Program-made: the position numbers and the translations under genes
Assembly: GCF_002899455.1 (NCBI RefSeq)
Contig: NZ_PPFB01000001.1
Span: 6,518,501 to 6,582,500, forward strand
Source of the DNA: Streptomyces sp. DH-12
GTDB lineage: Bacteria; Actinomycetota; Actinomycetes; Streptomycetales; Streptomycetaceae
Reading direction: 5' to 3'
Length of the DNA: 64,000 nucleotides
Shown here: positions 8,282 through 16,732 of the stretch, piece by piece
Position numbering within the stretch: the stretch's first letter is position 1
Layout of the letters: every line of letters begins with the position of its first letter
The notes under the pieces: generated by a model
The model's input: the letters and a program-made list of their open reading frames with translations, nothing else
The model's database searches: none
Told to the model about the DNA's origin: nothing

Positions 8282-9217
8282 CTACCCCAGTGCCCGCAAT
8301 CCCGGCAGGAACGCCACGAGGACGGGGACCGCCGGCACCAGCGACGCGACCGCCGTCAGCCGCAGCCGCCGTCCCGCGGTCAGCCGGTCGCCCGGGCCCA
8401 GCAGCCGGTGCACCCGCGCCGGGACGTGCGCCTGCGTGGTGGGGCAGGGGCCGAACACGCCGCGGTCCTCGTTGAGTTCCACCAGGGCCAGGGCGGTGGT
8501 CAGCCGGCCGAACCGGCGGGACGCCGTGTCGTCCGCGGCGAGTTCGACCAGCCGGTGCATCTCGTCCCGGAACGCGGAGAACACCGGCACCTGGGGAAAG
8601 CCCTCCGCCAGCGCCGACGAGCAGTGCAGCAGCCAGTCGTGGCGGGCCCGCGCGTGACCGCGCTCGTGCGCCAGCACGGCGTCCAGCTGCCGCCCCTTCA
8701 GACGCTGCAACGCGGCCGTGGTGACGACCAGTTGGGGCGGGGAACCGGGCAGGCACCAGGCGTCGGGACGGTCGCCCTCCAGCACCACGAGCCGGTCGGA
8801 ACCCGGCTCCTCGCCGGGCAGCAGGGGCGCCCGCCGCCGCAGTTCCGCGCGGCGCGCCCGGCGCCGGGCGCGGGCCCGCGCGATCTCCCGGAGCAGCATG
8901 GCCCCGCTCCACAGCCCGCCGCACGCCAGCACCACGGCGGTGACATGCGCCCAGAGACCCGCCGTGCCCAGGGTGTACGCCTCCATCACCGCGCCCGGCG
9001 CACCCGTGAACACATGGCCGCCCACCGCCCGCCAGGCCGCCGCCGCGCTGAACGTCATCGACAGGGCGCAGCACAGCAGCACCGCCGCGATCACGCACTG
9101 CCAGGCCCACAGGGCCACCACCGGCTCCCGGTCCGGCCAGTCGGCCCGCGCGAGCAGCCGGGGACCCACGACGGCGGTCAGCACACCGAGCAGCAGCAGG
9201 ACCGCGGGGAGGATCAT
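8282..9217 (-). CDS. M56-type membrane zinc metallopeptidase
   Basis: A 311-residue membrane protease of the BlaR1/M56 or M48-like group. Two or three N-terminal membrane segments precede a cytosolic domain with the zinc motif AHERGH (HExxH, residues about 200-205) followed by VELAADDTASRR, which supplies the third ligand (E..xD). A last hydrophobic segment closes the protein. In many actinobacteria such genes pair with a BlaI-type repressor; none is adjacent here. No obvious ribosome site precedes the ATG. Confidence 0.82.
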   Translation of the reverse strand: MILPAVLLLLGVLTAVVGPRLLARADWPDREPVVALWAWQCVIAAVLLCCALSMTFSAAAAWRAVGGHVFTGAPGAVMEAYTLGTAGLWAHVTAVVLACGGLWSGAMLLREIARARARRRARRAELRRRAPLLPGEEPGSDRLVVLEGDRPDAWCLPGSPPQLVVTTAALQRLKGRQLDAVLAHERGHARARHDWLLHCSSALAEGFPQVPVFSAFRDEMHRLVELAADDTASRRFGRLTTALALVELNEDRGVFGPCPTTQAHVPARVHRLLGPGDRLTAGRRLRLTAVASLVPAVPVLVAFLPGLRALG

Positions 9218-9344
9218 GGGAGCAGCCTAGAAGCGCGGACGCCTCCCTGGAAACGGGCCCGCGGTCCGAAGTGACGCAGACAACGGTCCCGCACCGACGG
9301 CCGGACGGCCCCTTGCGCCCCTCCCGCCAGCAGCATCGCCGCCC

Positions 9345-9887
9345 TCACATCAGCAGCAGCATCGCCACCATCGCGATGCCCATCGACAGCCGGCAGGCCC
9401 GCGCCAGCTCCGGCCGGTCGCCCCACCCGGTGCCCGGCCCGCCCGCCACGGCGACCACCGGCACCAGCCGCACGCCCGTCACCAGCACGTACGCCGTGAA
9501 GTACAGCAGCAGGGCGGCGGTCAGCGCGGGTATGCCCGCCCCGCCGTGGTGCGCCCCCTGCGGGGCGGCGGCCATGGCCACCGCCATGTAGACCATCGCG
9601 CCGGCGCCCACCACATGGTGAAGATGGCGCGCGGACGCGCGGGCCGCCCACAGGGCGTGCAGCCCCGCCGCCCCGAACACCGCCGCCCACAACGGCCAGG
9701 CCCACGCGGGCGGGGTGAACGCCGCCGCCGGCACCGCCATCGCCGCCATGCCGAACCCCATCAGCGCCTCGCCGCCGGCCGCCCGGCGCTGCTCCTCGAC
9801 GCGGCTGCGCATCCGCAGCAGGCAGTAGGCGCCGGTCGCCGCGCAGAGCGCCACCAGCAGCCAGCCGGACGATCCCGGTCCGTGCAC
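9345..9887 (-). CDS. DUF5134 integral membrane protein
   Basis: A 180-residue protein made almost wholly of five to six membrane helices, with a His-rich loop HLHHVVGAGAM and a second one APQGAHHGG. This matches DUF5134, a family of unknown function found next to M56 peptidases and copper-related genes in actinobacteria. The GTG start has a GAGGGGGG tract upstream. It probably lies in the same transcription unit as the peptidase (127-bp gap). Confidence 0.72.
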   Translation of the reverse strand: MHGPGSSGWLLVALCAATGAYCLLRMRSRVEEQRRAAGGEALMGFGMAAMAVPAAAFTPPAWAWPLWAAVFGAAGLHALWAARASARHLHHVVGAGAMVYMAVAMAAAPQGAHHGGAGIPALTAALLLYFTAYVLVTGVRLVPVVAVAGGPGTGWGDRPELARACRLSMGIAMVAMLLLM

Positions 9888-10014
9888 GCGAACCCCCCTC
9901 GAACCGCTTCACCGGACGGTCAGGGGATGCCCGGGCCCGACGGCGTGTACGCGAGCGCGAGGGGGTACGCGGGGGGCTTCCGGGGGCGCGGGCGGACTCC
10001 CCGGTGAAATTTTT

Positions 10015-10031
10015 ACAGGTAAAACACCTGT
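10015..10031 (+). promoter_or_regulatory. MarR-type operator at the FUSC-marR promoter
   Basis: ACAGGT-AAAAC-ACCTGT is a perfect 6-bp-arm palindrome (17 bp overall) 14 bp before the FUSC start. TAACCT (10032-10037) directly follows and ends eight bases before the ATG. This AT-rich island in GC-rich DNA is probably where the downstream MarR protein binds. Confidence 0.6.
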
Positions 10032-10045
10032 TAACCTTACTGGTC

Positions 10046-11749
10046 ATGAGCAGTGCCACCCCCACCCCCTCGCGCGTCCGGCGTCTCCCGGTCGCCGGCC
10101 CGCTGCGCCTCGGGCGCCCCTCCGACATCTGGTTCAAGCCCGCCCTCAGCGTGGTCGCCGCCGTCGCCCCGCCCAGCCTGCTCCTGGTGGCGCTCGGCCG
10201 GCTCGACCTCGCCGCGTACACCATGGCCGGGTCCCTGTGCGCCCTGTACGCGCACAACCGCCCGTACGCCGCCCGCGCGAAGGTGCTGGCGTGGGTGGTC
10301 CTCGGCATGCTCGGCGGCCTCGCCGTGGCCCTGGTCGCCGCCTCCCTCACCCGGAACGCCGTCGTGCTGGTCACCGTCGGGGCCTTGCTGGCCGCCGCCC
10401 AGAAGGCGGTGTGCGACGCCACCCGCGTCGGACCGCCCGCGCACGTCATCCTCACCTTCGTCAGCTCCGCCTCGCTGTTCGTGCCGCAGACCCTCGGACA
10501 GGTCCCCGGCCACCTCGCGCTCGCGGCGGCGGCCGGCGCGTGGGCCTGGCTGGTGGGCATGGCCCCCGCCCCGCTCCGGCCGCACGGCCCCGAACGGCGG
10601 GCCACCGCCCGGGTCCTCGACGCGGCCGCCGCGTACGCCGAGACCGCGCACGGCGGTGACGGGAGCCCGGGCGCCCGTTCCGCCGCCTACGCCGCCGTGC
10701 ACGCGGCCTGGCAGACCCTGCTCGCGGCCGGGAACCGCCCCTCCGCCACCCGCCGCGCCCTCGAACGGCTCGTCGTCCGCGCCGAGGTCGCCCTCGCCGC
10801 ACCGGCCGACGCCGACCCCGCCCGCCTCCGCGCCTGGGCCCGCGCGGTGCGCGGCACGGGCCGCGTCCCGCGCGCCGGCGACCCGCGCAGGGAGGACGAC
10901 GTCCCGCTCGGCGAGCGGGACGAGCTCCTGGGCGTGGCCGCCGAGCGCGCCACCGCGCCCGGCCCGCTGCGGACCCGGCTCGGCCCCCTGGCCCCGGTCG
11001 CCGTCCGCACCGCGCTCGGCTGCGCCCTCGCCGGCTGTGCCTCCCTCGCCCTCGGCGCCGACCGCCCCTACTGGGCCCTGGTCACCGCGGCCTCCCTCTA
11101 CCAGGCCAACATCACGCTCACCTGGAGCAGGACCGTGCAGCGCGTGGTCGGCAACCTCGTCGGCGTGCTGCTCTTCGCGGCCGTCGCCCCGGTCGCCCAG
11201 CTCGGCCCGCTCGCCCTCGTCCTGTCCATCCTGGCCTGCAACTTCGGCGCCGAGGCGCTCATCGGCCGCAACTACTGGCTCGGCAGCGTCTGCGTGACGC
11301 CGCTGGCGCTGCTCGTCACCGAGCTGCCCGGCTACCAGCCGACCGGCGAGCTGGTCGCCGACCGGGTGGTGGACACGCTGGTCGGCGCCCTGGTCGGCTT
11401 CGCCGCCGCCGTCGCCGTCACCGACCGGCGGGCAGGCCGGCGCGTCGAACGGGCGCTCACCGCCGTCGACCGGGCCCGCGAACACGCCGCTCGCCTGGCG
11501 GCCGGCCCGGAGTCCGCGCCCGCGGCCCTGGAAGCCGCCCGTCGCGGGCTCGCCGCCGCCGTGGTCGACCTGCGCGCCGCCGCCGACGCCGCGGCCGGAG
11601 AATGGTGGCAGCGCGCACTGCCCCAGGAGCGGGTGGTGCTCGCCGAGCAGGCGGCACACCGTACGCTCGCGGCGACGGTACGACGCCAGGGACTCCTCCC
11701 GGACCCCGGCACCAGCACGCACACGCACACGGAGGACGCATCGCCATGA
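10046..11749 (+). CDS. FUSC-family membrane transporter
   Basis: A protein of about 567 residues with two blocks of membrane helices (about 35-170 and 325-460) separated by a soluble helical region, the fusaric-acid-resistance/aromatic acid exporter layout. The motif RPYWALVTAASLYQANITLTWSR is the FUSC signature region. It probably exports an aromatic acid or similar toxin. I prefer ATG 10046 to an in-frame GTG at 10004, which lies inside the promoter. There is no ribosome site, so the mRNA is probably leaderless. Its stop overlaps the marR start (ATGA), so the pair is translationally coupled. Confidence 0.85.
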   Translation: MSSATPTPSRVRRLPVAGPLRLGRPSDIWFKPALSVVAAVAPPSLLLVALGRLDLAAYTMAGSLCALYAHNRPYAARAKVLAWVVLGMLGGLAVALVAASLTRNAVVLVTVGALLAAAQKAVCDATRVGPPAHVILTFVSSASLFVPQTLGQVPGHLALAAAAGAWAWLVGMAPAPLRPHGPERRATARVLDAAAAYAETAHGGDGSPGARSAAYAAVHAAWQTLLAAGNRPSATRRALERLVVRAEVALAAPADADPARLRAWARAVRGTGRVPRAGDPRREDDVPLGERDELLGVAAERATAPGPLRTRLGPLAPVAVRTALGCALAGCASLALGADRPYWALVTAASLYQANITLTWSRTVQRVVGNLVGVLLFAAVAPVAQLGPLALVLSILACNFGAEALIGRNYWLGSVCVTPLALLVTELPGYQPTGELVADRVVDTLVGALVGFAAAVAVTDRRAGRRVERALTAVDRAREHAARLAAGPESAPAALEAARRGLAAAVVDLRAAADAAAGEWWQRALPQERVVLAEQAAHRTLAATVRRQGLLPDPGTSTHTHTEDASP

Positions 11750-12333
11750 CGGCGCCCCACGGGCCAACGGCCGGCGACGGTGCCACCGGCACGCCGGACA
11801 CCTCGAGCACCGCGGACCCGTCCGCCCCCGGGCGCGACACCGTCGCCGAGGTCGTCCGGCAGTGGCGGGCGGTCCACCCCGGCCTCGACACCGGCCCGAT
11901 GGAGGTCATCGGCCGCATCAACCGCTGCGCGGCGCTCTTCCAGCAGGCCGAGGACGCCCCGCTGCGGCGGGCCGGACTCACCCGCCCGGAGTTCGACCTG
12001 CTCGGCGCGCTGCGCCGCACGGGTCACGAACTGACCCCCAGCGAGCTGGCCCGCGAGACGTTCTCCTCCGGTGCCGCCGTCACCAAGCGGCTGAAGCAGC
12101 TCACCGAGCGGGGCCTGGTGGAACGCCGTGGTGACACCCGGGACCGCAGGGTCGCGCACGTACGTCTCACCGACGCGGGCCGCGAGCTGGTGGACGGCAT
12201 CCTGCCGGCGCAGCTGTCCTACGAGACCGCGGTGCTGTCCGGGCTCGACCACGCGGAGCTGGATGATCTCGCCTCCCTGCTGGGGGGACTGCTGTCCCAG
12301 CTGGAGGGGCGGTTGGGGGCGTTGCGCGCGTAG
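11746..12333 (+). CDS. MarR-family transcriptional regulator
   Basis: A 195-residue regulator with an unstructured Thr/Ala/Pro-rich N-terminal extension (about 1-35), then the MarR winged helix: LTRPEFDLLGALRR, LTPSELARETFSSGAAVTKRLKQL and the wing ERRGDTRDRRVAHVRLT. GGAGG sits ten bases upstream and the ATG overlaps the FUSC stop by four bases. Cotranscription with the exporter and the palindrome at 10015-10031 suggest a substrate-relieved autorepressor. Confidence 0.9.
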   Translation: MTAPHGPTAGDGATGTPDTSSTADPSAPGRDTVAEVVRQWRAVHPGLDTGPMEVIGRINRCAALFQQAEDAPLRRAGLTRPEFDLLGALRRTGHELTPSELARETFSSGAAVTKRLKQLTERGLVERRGDTRDRRVAHVRLTDAGRELVDGILPAQLSYETAVLSGLDHAELDDLASLLGGLLSQLEGRLGALRA

Positions 12334-12346
12334 GGGGCGACCGTAC

Positions 12347-12364
12347 CCGGGGGCCGCGCCCCGG
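12347..12364. terminator. Short GC hairpin after marR
   Basis: CCGGGG and CCCCGG flank GCCGCG just after the marR stop, before the convergent VOC gene. It may terminate both, but the stem is only six base pairs. Confidence 0.35.
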
Positions 12365-12462
12365 ACCCCCGCTCCGGCCCTGGCGGGCCTCGTCCGCGAG
12401 CGCCGGACGGGCTGGGGACGCAGCCGGTGTGTCCCGGTCCCGCAGGGCGGGCAGCACGAGGT

Positions 12463-12861
12463 CTAGATCCCCGGCCGGTACCGCAGCGGGTGTTCGGCCG
12501 GGACCTCGACGAGGACGATCGGCGTGCCGTCCGGGTCCTCGATCCACATCTCGATCAGACCCCACGGCTCCTCGACCGGAGGGCGGACGATCTCCACGCC
12601 CCGCGCGGTCAGTTCCTCCCGCGCCGCCTCCACGTCCTCCACCTGCAGCCACAGCCGCACATCGGGGGAGCCCGCCGGAGCCGCGTCCGCGCGGCCCGAG
12701 AGCTCCAGGAAGCCGCCGCCGAGGAAGTAGACGGTGCCGCGCTCCGGGCCGGTGCCGAACTCGCGGTGGACGGCGAGTCCGAGCCGGCGGCCGTAGAAGT
12801 CGCGGGAGCGCTCGGGGTCGGAGGGACGGAGCAGGACACGGCTGCTGAGTACATGCACCAT
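12463..12861 (-). CDS. VOC/glyoxalase-family protein
   Basis: A 132-residue single-module vicinal-oxygen-chelate protein. It starts with SSRVLLRPSDPERSRDFYGRRLGL, has a central LWLQVEDVEAAREELTARG, and ends with MWIEDPDGTPIVLVEVP, the usual two beta-alpha-beta-beta-beta units. The terminal Glu of the metal site is in LVEVP. Members act as glyoxalases, dioxygenases or drug-binding proteins; the specific role is not visible. The ATG at 12861 was taken as the first in-frame start. Confidence 0.85.
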   Translation of the reverse strand: MVHVLSSRVLLRPSDPERSRDFYGRRLGLAVHREFGTGPERGTVYFLGGGFLELSGRADAAPAGSPDVRLWLQVEDVEAAREELTARGVEIVRPPVEEPWGLIEMWIEDPDGTPIVLVEVPAEHPLRYRPGI

Positions 12862-13010
12862 GCGGCCGAGCCTAGGGCGAGGGCCCGCGCACCGTCACCG
12901 ACCCGCCGTCCGGAGGGTGGACGGCCCCTCCGGCGCCCGGCAGCGGCGCGTTAATCTCGGCCCGTCCCGGCCACGTCGAAAGAGACGCACACGAATCGAG
13001 GAACCGCGCC

Positions 13011-13553
13011 ATGGGAACCGCCGCCGACGCCGCACCGACCTTCCGCCGTGCCACCGACGCCGACGTGGACGCCCTCGTCGAGCTGATCGAGTCGGCCTAC
13101 CGGGGGGAGTCCAGCCGCGCGGGGTGGACCACCGAGGCGGACATCCTGCACGGGCAGCGGACCGACCCCGAGGGCGTCCTGGAGGTCGTGAAGGCGCCGG
13201 ACAGCCGGCTGCTCACCGTGGAGCGCGACGGCCGGATCGTGGCCTGCTGCCAGCTCGAGCACCGCGGGGACCACGCCTACTTCGGGATGTTCGCGGTCAG
13301 CCCCGCCCTCCAGGGCGCCGGCCTCGGCCGGGCCGTCATCGCGGAGGCGGAGCGCCAGGCCCGCGAGGACTGGGGCGTGACCGAGATGCACATGACGGTG
13401 ATCTCCGTGCGCGAGGACCTGATCGCCTGGTACGAGCGACGCGGCTACCGCCGTACGGGAAGGACCACGCCGTTCCCGTACGGCGACGAGCGCTTCGGCA
13501 TCCCGCTCCGTGACGACCTGGAGTTCGAGCTGCTGGTCAAGGAACTGGCCTGA
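13011..13553 (+). CDS. GNAT-family N-acetyltransferase
   Basis: A 180-residue acetyltransferase. The acetyl-CoA pyrophosphate loop is ALQGAGLGRAVI (motif A, residues about 101-112), preceded by AYFGMFAVSP, and the C-terminal WYERRGYRRTGRT is motif B. The substrate is unknown. The ATG has CGAGGA upstream. Convergent with the GDPD gene. Confidence 0.88.
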   Translation: MGTAADAAPTFRRATDADVDALVELIESAYRGESSRAGWTTEADILHGQRTDPEGVLEVVKAPDSRLLTVERDGRIVACCQLEHRGDHAYFGMFAVSPALQGAGLGRAVIAEAERQAREDWGVTEMHMTVISVREDLIAWYERRGYRRTGRTTPFPYGDERFGIPLRDDLEFELLVKELA

Positions 13554-13575
13554 CCGTCGTCCGGCGGCCGGCCGC

Positions 13576-14295
13576 TCACGCGGTGAAGCGGCCGGTGCGC
13601 TTGATCTCCGGGTAGTCGGTGGTCGCCCCGTCCAGCCCCAGCGCCCGCACCAGCCGCAGATGGTCCTGCGTGTTGACCACCCAGCCGACCACCGACAGGT
13701 CCGCCTTGCGGGCGTGCTCCACGATCTCCAGGGTGATCCGGCGGATGTTCAGGCACAGTCTCGAGGCGCCGACGGCCACCGCCCGGTCCACCACGTCGGT
13801 GCCGGTGGGGGTCCCCCCGCCCGAGGCCGTCCGGGAGTGGGGGAGGCCGGACACCAGGGCCGTGCGCACCCCGGGCACCAGCCGTGCGATCTCGGCGATC
13901 GCCTCGTCGTGGAACGACGCGACCTCGACCCGGCCGGCGAGCCCCCGGTCGTTCATCACCTCGGCCAGCGCCCGGGCCGCCCGGACGTCCTTGATCTCCG
14001 CCTGCAGCGGCGTCCGGACCGCGTCCAGGACCTCCTCGAAGAGGGGGACGCGCTCGCCGCGCCCGGCGTCCAGCGCGCGCAGTTCGCCGAGGGTCTTGTC
14101 GGCGATGGCGCCGGTGCCGTCCGTGGTGCGGTCCACACGCGCGTCGTGCATCACCACGAGCGCGCCGTCCTTGCTGAGATGCAGATCCAGTTCGATGACG
14201 TCGAGCCCGGCCTCCTGGGCGGCGACGAAGGACCGGAGGGTGTTCTCGGGTTCGACGCCCATGACTCCGCGGTGACCGATGGTGAGGAAGTTCAA
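13576..14295 (-). CDS. Glycerophosphodiester phosphodiesterase
   Basis: A 239-residue cytoplasmic GDPD that hydrolyses glycerophosphodiesters to glycerol-3-phosphate and an alcohol. GHRG (residues 8-11), PENTLRSF, and VIELDLHLSKDGALVVMHD contain the metal-binding Glu/Asp and catalytic His residues. The C-terminal TDYPEI is also typical. Between VSG and DVVDRAV there is an extra Ser/Gly/Thr-rich segment (LPHSRTASGGGTPTGT) encoded by a hairpin-forming insertion (13803-13848). It lies on a surface loop in related enzymes, so activity may survive. Confidence 0.9.
   Translation of the reverse strand: MNFLTIGHRGVMGVEPENTLRSFVAAQEAGLDVIELDLHLSKDGALVVMHDARVDRTTDGTGAIADKTLGELRALDAGRGERVPLFEEVLDAVRTPLQAEIKDVRAARALAEVMNDRGLAGRVEVASFHDEAIAEIARLVPGVRTALVSGLPHSRTASGGGTPTGTDVVDRAVAVGASRLCLNIRRITLEIVEHARKADLSVVGWVVNTQDHLRLVRALGLDGATTDYPEIKRTGRFTA
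13803..13848. repeat. In-frame palindromic insertion inside the GDPD gene
   Basis: This run of G and C tracts has GGGGG-T-CCCCC (13807-13817), then CCCG..CGGG nested inside CCCCC..GGGGG (13813-13843). It adds about 14 residues unlike anything in the GDPD core. It resembles small palindromic elements scattered in Streptomyces genomes; that identification is from memory. Confidence 0.5.
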
Positions 14296-14483
14296 GATCC
14301 GACTCGCTTCCGTCGACGGCGGCGGGGGACCGCGTCCCTACGGCCCTCTGGGACCGTATCGCCTCTGCCGACGGCGTCCAGAGGCCGAACCCAGAACGCA
14401 TGGAGCGCCGCCGGACCGGGTAGCCGACAGGAAAAAATGCGGTGACTCCCCGGGTAAGGCAGGATAATTTCCTGAGGCACCCC

Positions 14484-14511
14484 TTGATGGGAGAAACGCC
14501 CTGTGTATACG
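14484..14511 (+). promoter_or_regulatory. Promoter of the DUF6421 operon
   Basis: TTGATG (14484-14489) and TATACG (14506-14511), 16-bp spacer, predict a start near 14518 and a leader of about 30 nt. Just upstream, CAGGA-TAATT-TCCTG (14460-14474) is a small AT-centred palindrome between this promoter and the divergent GDPD gene. Confidence 0.45.
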
Positions 14512-14549
14512 GTCAGGCGTACGCAAGGTTCTCCTGTGGAGGATGGGAC

Positions 14550-15947
14550 ATGACGGAAATTCTTGTGCAGCAGGGTTCGGAGGAGCGGATTCCTTCGATG
14601 ACCAGGGTGGTGGAGCACCCGGCATGGCCCGTGCTCAAGGATGCCGTGGAGCGGATCCGGCCCTGGCAGTCCAAGGACGGCTCGATCGACTTCGCGGCCG
14701 AGGGCGCTCCGTCGCGTGCCGACGCGGAGCACGCCGTGCGCACCGTGATCGGCGCGGTCGACGAACTGTCCCCGCTGCTCCCGCACGACCGTGCGTACCA
14801 CGAGGCCGTGGGCAAGGACCTGGCCCGCTGGGCCGAGGGCGGCTTCGAGGTGCCCGACTTCCTCGACTCGCTGACGGCCTTCCAGCCGGCCGCGCGCCGC
14901 GAGGACGGCCTGCAGCACCTGGTCGTCTTCCCGATGTACACGCAGAACGGCAACCCGGACCGCAACCTCGAGGCGGTCGTGTTCCGCATGGTCTGGCCCG
15001 ACTGGCTGGCCGAGCTGGAGCGCACCCGCTACGACAACCCGCTGTTCTGCGGCATCACCTTCGAGGACTTCACGTCCGGGTACGACACCAACTCCGCGGT
15101 GCTCTTCCCCGAGACCATCGCCGTGCGCGAGGCCCCCGAGCGCTTCACCTGGGGCGCCATCTTCTGCGACCGCGAGGCCGCCCGCTTCCGCCGGGTCACC
15201 GAGGCCGCCGTGGACATCCTGGGCCTGGAGCTGCCCGAGGACGTCGCCGCCATGGTCCACGACCAGAAGCGCTGCGAGGAGGCCTTCGTGCTGTGGGACA
15301 TGATCCACGACCGCACCCACAGCCACGGCGACCTGCCGTTCGACCCGTTCATGATCAAGCAGCGCCAGCCGTTCTGGATGTACGGCCTGGAGGAGCTGCG
15401 CTGCGACCTCACCGCCTTCAAGGAGGCCGTGAAGCTCGCCGGCGAGGGCGTGCCGCAGGCCCGTGACGTGCAGGTCGCGGTCATCTTCGACCGCATGTTC
15501 CGCTTCCCGGTGACCGGCGAGCGGGTGCGCAACTACGACGGTCTCGGCGGCCAGCTGCTCTTCGCCCACCTGCACAAGCACGACGTCGTCCGCTGGACCG
15601 ACAACAAGCTCTCCATCGACTGGGAGCGCGCCCCGCGGGTCACCAACGAGCTGTGCGCGGAGATCGAGAAGCTGTACCGCGACGGCATCGACCGCCCCAA
15701 GCTCGTCCACTGGTTCGCCGGCTACGAGCTGGTCTCCCGCTACCTCTCCCCGCACCCGGGCTCCACGTGGGCCAAGGGTCCCGAGGCCCTCGACCTGTCG
15801 CTGCCGCCGCGGAAACTCGTCGATGACGTGCTTCCGGACGAGTTTCCGCTGAGCATGTTCTATGAGGCGCTGTCCAAGAAGCTGAAGAACGTGATCGCCT
15901 CGACCAAGGGCATCACGGCGGACGGCGCCGAGCGGGTCGCCGCGTGA
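14550..15947 (+). CDS. DUF6421 family protein
   Basis: A 465-residue soluble protein of the actinobacterial DUF6421 family; function unknown. It is mostly helical, with no signal peptide or membrane segment. HDRTHSHGDLPFDPF (residues about 249-263) and HLHKHDVVRWTD are His-rich and could bind metal. The ATG at 14550 is chosen over an in-frame GTG at 14442 because GGAGG lies upstream at normal spacing. It heads an operon with an SDR and a threonine-aldolase-like enzyme (spacings 38 bp and a 4-bp overlap), so all three probably serve one pathway. Confidence 0.75.
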   Translation: MTEILVQQGSEERIPSMTRVVEHPAWPVLKDAVERIRPWQSKDGSIDFAAEGAPSRADAEHAVRTVIGAVDELSPLLPHDRAYHEAVGKDLARWAEGGFEVPDFLDSLTAFQPAARREDGLQHLVVFPMYTQNGNPDRNLEAVVFRMVWPDWLAELERTRYDNPLFCGITFEDFTSGYDTNSAVLFPETIAVREAPERFTWGAIFCDREAARFRRVTEAAVDILGLELPEDVAAMVHDQKRCEEAFVLWDMIHDRTHSHGDLPFDPFMIKQRQPFWMYGLEELRCDLTAFKEAVKLAGEGVPQARDVQVAVIFDRMFRFPVTGERVRNYDGLGGQLLFAHLHKHDVVRWTDNKLSIDWERAPRVTNELCAEIEKLYRDGIDRPKLVHWFAGYELVSRYLSPHPGSTWAKGPEALDLSLPPRKLVDDVLPDEFPLSMFYEALSKKLKNVIASTKGITADGAERVAA

Positions 15948-15985
15948 GCGATCTCGTCCACACCACTGCTCAGGAGGCGAGAACC

Positions 15986-16732
15986 ATGGGGAACGGGGCG
16001 CTCGAGGGTGCGGTGATCGCGGTGGCCGGCGCGGGCGGGCCCGCGGGACGCGCGGCGCTGCTCAGGCTCGCCGAGGCGGGGGCCACCGTCGTCGGTTCGG
16101 ACAACGACCCGGAGCGGCTGGCGGCGGCCGTCGACGCCGCGCGGTACGCGCACGGCGGCGCCACCGTCACCGGCGAGACGGTCGACCTGCTCGACCTGGA
16201 GTCCACCCGGGACTGGGCCGCCCGCACCGAGAAGGAGTTCGGCCGCGTCGACGGCCTGGTCCACCTCGTCGGCGGCTGGCGCGGCAGCGAGACGTTCACC
16301 AAGACCAGCCTCGACGACTGGGACTTCCTGGAAATGCTGCTGGTGCGCACCGTGCAGCACACCAGCCTCGCCTTCCACGAGGCGCTCCAGCGCAGCGACC
16401 GCGGCCGGTACGTCCTGATCAGCGCGGCCGGCGCGACGAAACCGACCGCCGGCAACGCCGCGTACGCGGCCGGCAAGGCCGCCGCCGAGGCGTGGACGCT
16501 GGCCATGGCCGACTACTTCCGCAAGGCCGGGGGCGAGCAGGGGCCGACGTCGGCTGCTGCCATCCTGGTGGTGAAGGCGTTGGTGCACGACGCGATGCGC
16601 GCCGAGCGCCCCAACGCGAAGTTCGCGGGCTTCACGGACGTCAAGGACCTGGCCGAGGCCGTCGTCGGCGTCTGGGACCAGCCCGCCGCGGAAGTGAACG
16701 GAAAACGTCTGTGGCTGACCGAGAAGCCGTGA
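15986..16732 (+). CDS. Short-chain dehydrogenase/reductase family protein
   Basis: A 248-residue SDR-fold protein. The glycine-rich motif is altered (AVAGAGGPAGRAAL instead of TGxxxGxG). HLVGGWRG replaces the NNAG motif. The catalytic Ser is in LISAAGA and YxxxK is present as YAAGKAAAE, so it may be active or a divergent 'atypical' SDR. ATG 15986 has AGGAGG eight bases upstream; an earlier GTG overlapping the DUF6421 stop lacks one. Middle gene of the DUF6421 operon. Confidence 0.82.
   Translation: MGNGALEGAVIAVAGAGGPAGRAALLRLAEAGATVVGSDNDPERLAAAVDAARYAHGGATVTGETVDLLDLESTRDWAARTEKEFGRVDGLVHLVGGWRGSETFTKTSLDDWDFLEMLLVRTVQHTSLAFHEALQRSDRGRYVLISAAGATKPTAGNAAYAAGKAAAEAWTLAMADYFRKAGGEQGPTSAAAILVVKALVHDAMRAERPNAKFAGFTDVKDLAEAVVGVWDQPAAEVNGKRLWLTEKP

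Noticed and set aside
12872..13054. 60-residue minus ORF between VOC and GNAT genes
   Set aside because: No ribosome site, no recognisable protein and it overlaps the GNAT start.
14292..15755. 487-residue minus-strand ORF antisense to DUF6421
   Set aside because: Composition (Val/His/Arg/Gly) is that of an antisense shadow and it has no domain or start signals.
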